From Hysterangium stoloniferum (lineage: Eukaryota; Basidiomycota; Agaricomycetes; Hysterangiales; Hysterangiaceae), in assembly GCA_015178975.1 (NCBI GenBank), contig WHVD01000050.1, positions 517,014 through 581,013 on the forward strand: DNA of 64,000 nucleotides. Direction: 5' to 3'. A program made the translations under genes and the position numbers. Below, in pieces: positions 54,501 through 64,000 of this stretch. Position 1 is the first letter of the stretch; each line of letters begins with the position of its first letter. The notes under the pieces are model-generated. The model made no database searches. It was not told the origin of the DNA and saw only the letters and a program-made list of their open reading frames with translations.

Positions 54501-55108
54501 TCCAGACATTCACATGGGTCCCGACGTGCTGTGTACCGTTCAAGACGAGGAGACGAAGGAGCTGATTATTCTTGCAGTGCAAGCAAAAGTTTCACCAAGG
54601 CTCGATGCTGGGAAATGGCGAGGTGCCATCGATTCCGTTACGCCCGAATTCTTTTACACGGTGCAGGTAGGTATCAAACGTTGTACACCCTATCACACTC
54701 AACGTTTATTTCTGATGTTTATAGAAGGGAGGGAAACGGGATCAATATGCACGAGTGTCTTACCCAGATCTTGTAGATGATCTGACAAAGTGTTTGGAGA
54801 TAATTGTCGGGCCAGCAGTATACACGCCAATAGCTGGCACATATTGCAGTAAACTCCGCAGCAGGATGCGAGCTCAGCAGCAATTTGCTTCGCACTCAAC
54901 GCGACAGACCCCCAGATTCCTTCGGATCATTGCAACACCTGACGATGAATGGCAGAAAGGTCTGAAATCGGAATGGGAAGGTGATGTAGCCGTTTTGCGA
55001 TGGGATACTGTGAAAGGTTATATTGGCTCAACAGCCGATTTGCTGAAGGCCAGAAGGCCCAGTTCCAGTCAAAGTATCTCAAACAAGAAAATTAAAATTA
55101 CACGGTGA
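51548..55108 (+). CDS. Crinkler-like P-loop NTPase/PD-(D/E)XK nuclease protein, copy 2
   Basis: ATG 51548 starts exon 1 (to 51929). Exons 51983-52051, 52114-about 52370, about 52433-53612, about 53667-54666 and about 54724-55108 follow, with short GT-AG introns. Domains: helical N-terminal region; P-loop GVSGSGKTRLAL at about 52433; Walker B LFVVIDEAQ at about 52908; a sensor-like SGTGLSMKMV; a long helical linker; and a PD-(D/E)XK-like nuclease with PDIHMGPDV and LIILAVQAKV (Gln in place of Asp/Glu before x-K) near 54500-54600. The basic tail ends KKIKITR. NTPase plus restriction-endonuclease-fold cores are typical of CRN-type effectors and related transposon proteins. A perfect 169-bp triplication (53036-53542) throws the frame off. 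Without it the gene reads through, so it is either a recent disruption or an assembly error. Confidence 0.7.
53036..53542 (+). repeat. Perfect 169-bp tandem triplication inside the CRN-like gene
   Basis: Units at 53036-53204, 53205-53373 and 53374-53542 appear identical base for base. Copy 1 of the gene has a single unit. 169 is not a multiple of three, so each added unit shifts the frame. Confidence 0.95.
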
Positions 55109-55434
55109 ATGACAACTTTTTTGATCAAAGCGACTTGGTATGTTTAGATACGAGTTTCCTCGTTGCTTAATGTTATGTCGTTCCCTTATTATGCTATAGA
55201 AGAAGTGTATGTTGTTTCGATTACGAAATATACAAGTGACTTGTTAAATATAACACGGGAAATTTCCTCAAGTCTTTATTCGCAGCGATGGGTTCGTCAA
55301 AAGGACCCTCCACCTCAGGGGGGGAGAATAAGACTAAGAACCCGTCAAAAAAGGACCCTCTATATTATATTATATATATATCTATATATTATTATTTCGA
55401 TACATATACATCCACATAACTTTTATTTACCCGT

Positions 55435-55575
55435 CTTTTTTTTTTTCCAGCAAAAATTAGAACTTAGCCTGTGGATAAAAAGTCGCGATGCCACTCTAGA
55501 AAATGAACCCCCCTCTGAGATGGGCGTCAATGCAGGGCATCTGTCCCTGTACTAGCGCCCAATTTTCTAAATATA
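55435..55575 (-). repeat. SINE-like dispersed repeat, copy 6 of 6
   Basis: Minus-strand copy with A-run, preceded (on the plus strand) by CCCTCCACCTCAGGGGGGG tracts that also occur at 50680-50750. Confidence 0.75.
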
Positions 55576-55579
55576 TTAG

Positions 55580-56175
55580 CCAGGTGACCATGACAACGCA
55601 AGGTCGCCAGTGTCCACCAGAGCGCCGCTGGGCGGACCATCACCTTATCACTCGCCACAAACAGTTGTCTCCGAAGATTGAACTTTGTCAGCTAGTGTAG
55701 AGGGTGGCTAGGGGAAACAGGATAGTAACGGTTTCGAGCCGAGAGCTCTCATCAGGGGGATACCCCTACCCCGACCGTTTCGCCCATCCAGAATTACTGA
55801 TTAGGAGTCTACTACTAAGCCTGGTCCAAAAGGAGTGATAAGATAGACGATTCGTGCTGACCTACACATGCATTGAACTCTGAGAATCTTGGTGACCCAG
55901 TGGTGGGTAGTATACAGTTTGGAGCGAGTACCGAGGCCAGCAGGTTTCCCTACTGGTTCGGATTTGTCGATGTCCATACAGCAAGACGATGGTGGATGCT
56001 CAAAGGCTCAAATCCCCTCTGGGATTAGCTCTGTGAATATAATAAGAAAGATATTTTGCCTGAGACAAATTGTATTTCAACATATTTTGAAAGTGAGTAG
56101 TCATATTACATTCAGGGCATTCAACAAAATACTAAGAGTCACAATCGATTGCATACAGATATGTAAGTACCTTGT
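55580..56175. other. No gene seen
   Basis: Intergenic sequence. A stretch near 55830-55880 (AGATAGACGATTCGTGC...) resembles 63490-63515, so it is probably repeat-derived. Confidence 0.4.
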
Positions 56176-56179
56176 GCCA

Positions 56180-58514
56180 CTAGCAAAAGCGGTTCCCTGA
56201 GATTGGACCAGCACCACCCTCAGAATACTCCCTCTTGGGCACCATAGGCTGTGTGGGAGGGGGAGTGGATAGATCGCGCTGAACACGGCCACTATGCGCA
56301 TTCCAACCACTCTTCTGTAACGCAGTCGTTAATTCCAATTCCATCCAGTCTGAGCGGTCCAAGGCAGATAGCTTATCCAGGTACTCCCCAGCACGGAGTG
56401 CAGAAAGAATGATGTTATTATCCACTGGTTTACTGAGGGCTACAGATTTGACATCTGATGACCCTTGCTTCTCAAAGAGTTCTTTATATTGAGCAATTTC
56501 TGTTGCATTCGGCACCTCCCCGTATCGTACCGCAATTGTTTTTGCCAATGTTTTGATCAACTCCTTCAACGGGACATTGAATAAACGAGAAACTTGGAAG
56601 GGGTCAAAGGCTTGCACTTCGACTTTCTTCCTATCTCCTCCCTTCGCCGCCCCTTGAGGATCCAGATAGTGATGGTCAAAACCGGCATGGAGCATATCAA
56701 TGAGCGCACCCTTGACAAACCCATGCTCAGTATATCTCAAGGCAATCCAGACAAGGACGTAGAAGAAGGACTCCAAGTCGTCCGCCCGATCAGGGATCGG
56801 TGCTCCCTCCCCCTGGGTGGGAATCACTAGCAACTGAGCAGCCATGAATTGCCAAGTACCCTGTCCATCACAGAACCAGATAATAAAACATCAAACAAAT
56901 CTTCAGAATTCCCCATACCATTTTCACAGTGCGGGAGGTACTCACAGTCCTTTCAATGTGTGCTTCTCCTTGATATATATCTTGAAGCCTTTTGCAAAGA
57001 TCCCAGTCAATTAACAATCCACCCCCGCTGTCAGTGATAAGAATGTTCCCTGAGCTGATATCTCTGTGAAGAATTTTAGCCCTGTCATAAGCGTCCCCAT
57101 GCCCTGTCGAAAACGAGTCAGCCCCAATTCCATTAAGAGACAGACATACATACCTATCATGGCATCTCTCACTGCAGTCACCATCTCTTTTGTATTCCCA
57201 AAATCAGTTAGAGACCTTGCAATTTCGTTCAAAACCAGTCGATAGTGCCGCAATAACCTCAATCGCGAAGAAACCTGTCTTGCCATTGACCAATCCTGCG
57301 TCTTCGTAACCTGATCCAGCACATCACATCCCTCCTTGCACGTGCAGACATTCCTCACACCATGTTTCTTCAGCTCCTCATATATTATGTGTTCGGGGCT
57401 CTGACTAGGCGAAACGACCCTCCATGTATCTTTGAGAAGGACCAACTTCCCAGTTTCCACGCAGTAGGCCTTGAAAACACGAGTGGACCGGCCAAGGGGG
57501 GATCCAACAGCCATGTACGTAGGACAACAAAATACATAAGTGTCACCTTTTGCATCAACTTTAACTTGAAACAGTCGGTCACCGTCCTCGACACCAAGCG
57601 ACCTTTTAGCCTTTACCGCGACGGGGTGGTTGTGTGGAAACTCTGTGACCGTAGTATCGACACCACGTACATCAGGTTTCGCATGATTGAACCGCCAGAA
57701 GAACTCCACATAGGAGGGATTTGAAAAAGGGACTTCTTCTGTTACGATAACCCCACTACGATCCCAGCGCATGAATCTCGCATATTTGGGGAAGACAAGG
57801 ACAAGGAAGACATGTGTCCGGAATTGTGCAGCTTGGTGTGCCGTCGCATATAATGTAATCTGACCCAGTGTATCATGCGCAGCGTCGGAACTATGCTCGA
57901 AGAAACTGGGTCCATTATCATCTTTGAACGCGTCATCCCCACGGGCCAATTTAAATTCAACAATCATTTCTGTCTGTGTCATATCTGATAGGCCCGATCG
58001 CCTGCAATTGGCAGAATAGATTTGTATGTCTGGCTTGACTTGTTTCCCTCCGAAGTCCACCGCAGGTGTGCTGTGAGCGTCCACAAGCTCAAGGTTAGGA
58101 CAAAATCTCCCAACCAAATCAATCTATATCCTAAATAAATTCCAATGAACCAAAAGGCACAACAAAATAACGTACCCAGGACTTGTACATGTCAACCTCT
58201 CTTTTAGATCCACTGAAAGTTGTATGTTTTTTCTCTGTTTTGTTGGTATGATGATTCGGACAGGGTTTGGGAGCTTTAGGGAGATATCGATTCAAGAAAT
58301 CCCCTACTCTGACGGGACCGACTACTCGCCCAGATATTTCGTGCCACATCACGGTGATCCTTTCATCTCTTGCTACATGCCAGGAAGAATACACCTGTGA
58401 TGTTGATTCCTTCTTTAGAATGGGGGTGGCACCCAACTTGGTAGGATCTGTGGTAGGACGAGATGGTGGTGTTTTTGGGCGGAAATCATGAGGCGGTATC
58501 GTGTTCTTCGGCAT
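56180..58514 (-). CDS. FunK1-type fungal protein kinase, copy 4
   Basis: ATG 58514 starts exon 1 (MPKNTIPPHDF), which ends KSW at about 58173. Exon 2 begins IDLVGRFCPNLEL and carries VKPDIQIYS and TEMIVEFKLARG, again a PD...ExK pair. The N-lobe follows (STRVFKAYCVETGKLVLLKD), then, after an intron near 57150, the catalytic loop KILHRDISSGNILI (about 57075-57040) and IDWDLCK. An intron leads to GTWQFMAAQLL at about 56860 and RADDLESFFYVLVWIAL. The product ends NRFC at 56180. HRD, D-x-D and GTWQFM are present, and no stop was seen in the main exons. The intron in the catalytic region was placed only roughly, so an intact frame is likely but not proven. Confidence 0.75.
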
Positions 58515-58519
58515 CGAGT

Positions 58520-59220
58520 GTTAAAGCCAGGTGATCAAACAAGCATCTGTCACATGTTGTCTGTCACAGGCAATTCCTAGTTCCACACTCTCCATCTTGT
58601 CTCGTCTCAATTCCGCATTCGATAATCTTCAAAGACGTCAAGTTCTGTTTATATTTTTGCAAGTCTTCAAACGTTTCAAGCAGGCTCGAGCTCCTTGAGA
58701 ACGCACACGTACATTACACAGGAAAGGTCAAACGCCATTTGTTCTGTGCAGCCTCTCATGTCTGGTGCACGATGCCCCTTCTGTCTGCACCAACTTTGCC
58801 TGAAGAGACCGTCTATCCCAGATCCCAACATTCCATGCGTGCATGCTGTCCTATTCCCATACCCGTTTCATTCTTTCTCCATGTCATTGATGGTATCGTA
58901 ATGTCCGGATCATATGATACAGATTCTATCCGGTTATCGCTATCCCAATCACCAACAGTCTCATCTAACCTCAAACATTGTATGGCTCTATCTTGGGCTA
59001 GGCTCCAATATAATAATATCAATCAATTTTGAGACCGTTGATCAGAGCAGATATATTTTTTATCAAACAGAACATGATTATTATGACTATCAGGCAGTAA
59101 AACAAAAAATTGATTCAAAATGCCAGAATGATATGAAGTGAAGAAAAGAGAAAAAAATGAGTTCAAGAGGGGCTTTGAGAGCAGAGGTAGAGCCTGAGGT
59201 ACCAATGGATGTAGTGTCCG
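58520..59220. other. Intergenic, no gene seen
   Basis: Between the 5' end of the FunK1 gene and the 3' end of the DUF6532-type gene. It has only short chance frames. Confidence 0.5.
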
Positions 59221-59222
59221 AG

Positions 59223-61480
59223 TCAGAGTGGGAGATGGGGTTCTGGCGGATTCCAGAGAGTCTGAGATGGGATATCAAGAGTCGCAGCTGGTGTATTGGG
59301 AGTCAGAGATGGGATATTGAGAGTTGGAGATGGCGTAGTGAGAGTTGGAGATGGGATATTAGTGCGACTTGCCACTACCACATTGTCTGATTCAAATGAT
59401 GGAGTGAGGTGAGAATTCACATATGTGTGATCTTCGCTGCTACCTATGTCTGTGAAGGACGTCTAGAAAATTATAAGAAAATTTAGCTTGATTCAAAGAA
59501 ATGTGTGAGAGGATGTTCGCACCGTATTTGTATCAGCTGTTGTCATCTCTGGACACGCTGTTTCTGCTAGCTCTGCTGCAATCAACATCTCATACTCAGC
59601 CAGGTCCATTCCTTCTCCAAAGACGATATTGTCTTCAATGCTGTGGTTATTCTGCAAGGATAGATTCAATTTGTTGCTATAGATGTGTTCAGTAAAGTGT
59701 CAAATAGTGCAAGAATAAGATACATTACCTTCCCGCAATCCATAGCTTCTCTTGAAGTGTTGAGCAGTAGCTGTAGTGATTTCTTTGGAATTCTTGAAGG
59801 GATTTCATGTATGCACGATAGCTTTGGTCATAAACACGGCCATCAAAAGCAAAAGAGGTATCGTCTGTAGCACGGCCTAGTATGAGTGACTCCACATGAG
59901 ACGCCTCATAGTCTAGGGCATGCTTAATCTATCATTTTGTTAGTATGAGGAATATTGAGCCTAGTCAATGACTTACCGCAATGCAGCAAAAGGCAATGGT
60001 TTCAAGAGGCATGGACTGAAAAATATCAGGATGCTGCGCGCCATGTGAATTTCTATTTTTGAACACGATGTGCATCATGGCCTTTTTGATGCAAGGATGG
60101 TGCCATTCACCACTGCGCATTGGTTTCTATAGTATTATCAAAGAAATAAATAAGGTTAAAAATGGTCATAGAAAAGAAAAACTTACACCTTGAGGTGATA
60201 ACTTCTGCCGTCCTTCATTTGTAAGTCTTACCTTTTCATAAATAAAGACGGCATTGGAGGACAATGTTTGAATGACATTAAGACGGACATTGAGCTCTTT
60301 ATGCTCATGCAGATTGAATGTTCCAATGATGTCATCCCTGACTCCTTTTGCAAGGGTGTTACGGTGACTACGAGCATTTCTACAAAGCTACAAAGGACTG
60401 TGTGAGATAATAAAAAGAATAAGAATGAGAATATTACATAGCTTATAATATTACTATCCAAAGGAATCACAACTTCTCTTTTGATGTTTAGCTGGCCGGT
60501 AAACCAAGCATCACTAGCTGCTTTTTGTAATATATTGTTGTGAACCTCCGGAAACATATATTTCGTCAGTAGTGACAGTTTAAAAAGAGCGTCAGCTGCA
60601 CCAATCACTGCTTTAGCCTCTCGATCACCAGATGCAAATGTACGGCCATCCCACTGAAGTGTCTTGGACTCTTTTTGGAAATCTTCATGATCGGTCACCA
60701 AAGAGCTTGAATTAGGGGATGGGGATGTGTACATATGTGTTTGTGTATTTGTAATGGATGGGGCAGCGTGTGCCTGTAGGTGGGGAGGTTGTGTGTGCTT
60801 GGTTGATGTGCGTGCAGGTACATTGAGGTAGTGTGGGCGGTTGGTCAATGTGGGCAGTGCAGAGACATCTAGGGAATGTGCCCTGTGAACCAGTGGTATA
60901 GTATAAGGAGCAGGACGTGCCATGGGAACTCTTTGCTGCCTGGGCTGGATGTCCCTTCGTGCACGGAGAGATGATACTAATGCATGTCCACTGTTCTTTT
61001 GTGGCTGTGAAGCACTACCAGTAGGATTAATAGGTGGTGAATTTTCGAGCCCAGGCAAAACAGGGAAAGTGGGGGCCTGTAGGAAATGACACAATAATTA
61101 GTACTAAAAATAAAAAAACTAAAAATATAATTGCGCACCTGATTATCCCTTCTATTATTCACTCCATTTTCTTGTAAGTATTGGGGCATAGGTAGCAATG
61201 GTCCAGGGTTTTCTGTGTAAGCCCTGACAGCCTGTGATGCGATCTGGGATTGCGCCTGATAGAATTCTGCTATGCCTGCACTACCTGCTGGTGCTATGAA
61301 TCCATTCGAGTTGCAGGCACCACCATAGCTTTCACTGAACACCTGCTCTGCACAGTTGTCAATGTCTGCATTTATGTTACGGTTGTCTATAATATCTGGA
61401 TGGATTTCAAGCTGGTCAAAATCTTCAGGAATCCCAGGAAATGGAGTGAAGTCGAAATTTGTACTTGTACTGAAATTCAT
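59223..61480 (-). CDS. DUF6532-type agaricomycete protein, multi-exon
   Basis: ATG 61480 starts exon 1 (61480-61139, FTPFPGIPEDFDQLEIHPD). Intron 61138-61077 has GTGCGC and CTACAG borders. Exon 2 (61076 to about 60443) has a disordered proline/serine part, then ALFKLSLLTKYMFPEVHNNI. Exon 3 begins LCRNARSHRNTLAKGVRDD. Later exons hold HPCIKKAMMHIVFKNRNSHG, PLETIAFCCIAV and DQSYRAYMKSLQEFQ, a carboxyl signature I associate with DUF6532 proteins. Two more exons (near 59660-59520 and 59460-59223) end in threonine/proline repeats (SPTLTTPSPTLNIPSLTPNT). The family is abundant in mushrooms and of unknown function. No stop was found in the exons, but junctions after exon 3 are approximate. Confidence 0.65.
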
Positions 61481-61499
61481 ACTAAAAGAGATTTTTGAG

Positions 61500-62240
61500 T
61501 CAGAAAAGATATTAGATATTATGATACTTACCTTATCAAAGGGGCTAAGAGTATATATAGTGATCAGATTGATAGTATGAGTGATGGATTGATATGTTCC
61601 TGAATGGATGTGGTGTCGAGTGTACTATGGGGGAAAACTTATGTAAGGACTTCCCACACTCTTGGGAAGCCTGCAGGATGCCTCAAGGCCGCTATCCTTC
61701 TCTCCTGCCACCTCTCCCACCCTGAGCCCTCTCCTCCCCACATTATAGGGGTTATATTAGCAATATTTCTGAGCTCTAAAGGCTCACATAAAGGTGTGTG
61801 AGATCCTCTATTTAATTCTATTTAATTTTCCGTTTTAATAATTAATAATTCATTTTCAGTCAGAATTGACCTCTTCGTGGACTTTTTGTGCTCTAAATCT
61901 GGGATTACACTGCCCAAAGGATATAGAGCAGTGTCAGGTGCATTTACCTTGACTTTATTTTTAATACAAATACTTGTCTTTGTATGCTACAAGTCTTCAG
62001 TTCAAATATCAATTTAGAACTCCCTTCTCTTATATTAGAGCTTGCATGCTAACACCTTTAGCATTCTAGAGTATGCTCCCTTGATAAGTGGACTGTGATA
62101 GTAATCCAATGCTTTATTGGTTAGAGCTATCTGGTCACTTTAGTAGGTTTTGTTAATGTATATGACTTTATGCATTCCATTGTGTCCAAAAAACTCATAA
62201 GAGTCTAGTATTTTTATTTTTATTCTTCCACCACCAGGTC
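61500..62240. other. No gene seen
   Basis: Upstream of the DUF6532-type gene and downstream of the RRM gene. A tract CTCCTGCCACCTCTCCCACC (about 61701-61720) is polypyrimidine-rich. No exons are recognised. Confidence 0.5.
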
Positions 62241-62247
62241 TCAGGCT

Positions 62248-62895
62248 CTATATGTGCCATTCAGTTGGATGCAGGTGGCAGATGAATTGGTGACAAACCT
62301 GTCCATGTATGTACTTGACACAGTCCTGAGCCATAGCCTCTGAAGATACAATCATATGTCCATACAATAAATCAACCTATTATATCACTCAGAATGAAAA
62401 CAATTATATTTGAATCAAATTGTCCTGTACCTGGGAATTATAATTCACCTTCAAGGAGATAACTTTCCCATATTTCCCAAATGCTTTATACAAAGTATCT
62501 TTTTCCACATCACAAGGGAGATCAAGCAGCAGGACATAGGGGGGCCTCTTAGAATTATCAGGTGGCTTGCCAGAACCCATTGGGTAATACAGTTCAGACT
62601 CTAAGGTAAGAACATCTATAAAAATGAAGTCTTAATCCCTTGTTTATATTAGAGCATCATATAAACATACCAATTCCATCTTTTCTATAAGCAGAAAGAA
62701 TATATCCATCTCCAGAAAATCCAAGTCCAAGAGTCTGCTTTGAGTCTGCCAGATCCGTTTTATTTTGCATCTGAGGAGTAATTAGCATGTACTTGATTAC
62801 ATAATAATATTGCTTACTTCTTGAAAAAGTCCCCATGACCCGGAAGTTGGGTCACAAGCCTGCCAGTGAGGAATAGGAATTATGAAGTTTGACAT
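62248..62895 (-). CDS. Small RRM protein, 163 aa, four exons, intact
   Basis: Exons 62895-62818, 62770-62671, 62615-62431 and 62376-62248 join in frame to exactly 164 codons including TAG. All introns have GT-AG borders (GTAAGC/CTCAG, GTATGT/TATAG, GTACAG/AATAG). The product starts MSNFIIPIPHWQACDPTSGS and has a short helical linker. Its RNA-recognition motif has an RNP2-like strand (RPPYVLLLDLP), a helix (VEKDTLYKAFGKYG), a weak RNP1 strand (KVISLKV) and the later VSSEAMAQDCVKYIHGQ element. The aromatic residues of RNP1 are missing, so RNA binding may be atypical. The function is unknown. It is one of the few genes in the window with a fully verified reading frame. Confidence 0.7.
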
Positions 62896-63146
62896 AAGCT
62901 GGGATCAGGGTGAAAGGGGTTTTTTTGAAGGCACAGGTTTGGCAGAGTACTATACTACTTAGTGTAGTATGAGCTGATTAGTAGTTTTTCTGACTACCGG
63001 CTTTTAACCATGGGGAGTGATTAAGTACTACCTATTATTACAATAAATGTACTGTACTCTACTGCATATACATCATAGTACTACTTAGACTATCCAAGAC
63101 TGCCTGGACTAGCTACTAGTATACAGCTATGCCCCACTAAACGTAT

Positions 63147-63400
63147 CGAGCTGGTAGCCGATATTCGCGTACTACGTGGACTGTCTATACTGTCTGTACA
63201 AGACCTTGTCGGTCTAGATGGTACTGTACACATTAGCGCCCATCTCCATTTTCCTAATGTCTATGGAGGTGCCCGCTAGGCATACCTGAGCTGGTAGCCG
63301 ATATTCATGTACTACGTGGACTGTCTATATTGTCTGTACAAGACCTTGTTGGTCTAGATGGTACTGTACACATTAGCCCCATCCCCGTTTTCCTGATGCT
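63147..63400. repeat. ~142-bp tandem duplication
   Basis: GAGCTGGTAGCCGATATTC and TGTACAAGACCTTGT...GGTCTAGATGGTACTGTAC occur twice, starting near 63149 and 63291. Copies differ mainly at CpG sites (TTCGCG/TTCATG, GTCGGT/GTTGGT). Confidence 0.85.
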
Positions 63401-63420
63401 ATCTCAGATAGAAATTTGAA

Positions 63421-64000
63421 ACCAAGAATTAGGCCCACACACGATCCGAAGCAAAAAGGATGGGGACAATCAATAACGGAGAGGGTAGGATAGACGGTTC
63501 ATGCAAAGACTCACACATAACACTCACTCAATTGAGATCTCAGAAGCACTCCTCGGTCTCAATATCTTAAGCACCCCTCGTCCCCCCATCCCCTTAACCT
63601 AACCTTTACACTCAAGCCCTTAGCGTTTGTGACAGCCTACGCGGCTACCCTCCTTGCCACGTCAACCAAGGAGATCGCACCGAGGTTTTGTTTGTGCACC
63701 TGCCTTCAATGACGACGGTGCCACCCATCTGGAGTATGTGAATTATTGCAGCTGGGGGGTTTAGCGTTCCTGAGCGAAAGCAGTGGTCCGTTTGAGCACG
63801 GCCCGATTTATTTCTGGTCGCGCAAAAAGAGCGGTGACAATGCAATAGAGTCTATTTGTTCGCCCAAACTCACCAATGCACGCCAGGAGAGGAAAGTCTT
63901 ACAAGCCGCTTTGCATTATGTAAGGAAGGCAGAGTCCCTCCCGGGAGTGCCGGGCCCATATGATGTCACTGCATTACTGCCTAGAACCCGTCAAAATTAT
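63421..64000. other. No gene seen; CRE hairpin arm at the window edge
   Basis: A hairpin arm GTGCCGGGCCCATATGATGT lies at 63946-63968, followed by ACTGCATTACTGCCT as in the copy at 42866-42945. The other arm is degenerate. A minus-strand open stretch at 63845-63645 has no recognised domain. Confidence 0.5.

Noticed and set aside
55725-55745. tRNA-like B box GGTTTCGAGCC
   Set aside because: There is an extra T relative to the consensus and no matching A box or cloverleaf around it.

Overview
The window looks like a repeat-rich, gene-poor accessory region of an agaricomycete (mushroom-forming basidiomycete) genome. Evidence: short GT-AG introns with CTAAC branch points, several FunK1-type fungal kinase genes, a DUF6532-type protein, OrsB/RecQ-like mobile-helicase genes, a Ppo-type fatty-acid oxygenase fragment and a chromodomain Ty3/gypsy element. 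No rRNA, tRNA, CRISPR array or bacterial operon was seen. All calls rest on reading the sequence by eye; no database search was run.

Layout. 0.1-2.6 kb: a solo copy of a 675-bp repeat, a copia-like LTR relic and a minisatellite. 2.6-6.1 kb: a decayed OrsB-like gene (minus), into which a Ty3/gypsy element (6.1-10.8 kb, minus) has inserted. The gypsy element abuts a ~375-bp satellite array (10.8-12.2 kb). 12.7-23.1 kb: a C2H2-finger plus RecQ-like helicase pseudogene, split by a 6.68-kb AT-rich transposon. 24.6-31 kb: FunK1 kinase copies and an orphan gene with a coiled-coil tail. 32.7-39 kb: an apparently intact FunK1 gene, then a pseudogene of a P-loop NTPase/nuclease protein of the Crinkler (CRN) kind. 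39.5-44.3 kb: a second OrsB-like copy and fragments of a Ppo oxygenase gene. 44.3-47.6 kb: a second satellite array ending in another gypsy 3' end. 47.9-51.5 kb: dispersed repeats and minisatellites. 51.5-55.1 kb: the better preserved CRN-like copy. 56.2-62.9 kb: a FunK1 gene, a DUF6532-type gene and a small, fully open four-exon RRM gene. The last kilobase is repeats.

Three things stand out. (1) The 6.68-kb element at 12954-19633 carries a DDE transposase, a PD-(D/E)XK-like protein and three unrecognised proteins. It is bounded by ~675-bp LTR-like direct repeats that begin GGAGG and end CCTCC, with a 3-bp target duplication; a solo repeat with its own 3-bp duplication lies at 154-828. I know no described DDE element with this architecture. 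(2) The two CRN-like copies differ mainly by strand-specific C-to-G changes (about 45 against about 3 in reverse), which is not a RIP or deamination pattern. (3) A ~57-bp hairpin with TGACGTCA (CRE) at both tips is dispersed through the window and amplified into two satellite arrays whose unit also carries intron-like signals.

Functionally, the FunK1 kinases (each with an N-terminal PD...ExK pair) and the CRN-like NTPase/nuclease genes form a group of effector-like or conflict-type proteins embedded in mobile DNA. Several other genes carry CGA-to-TGA stops that fit CpG deamination.
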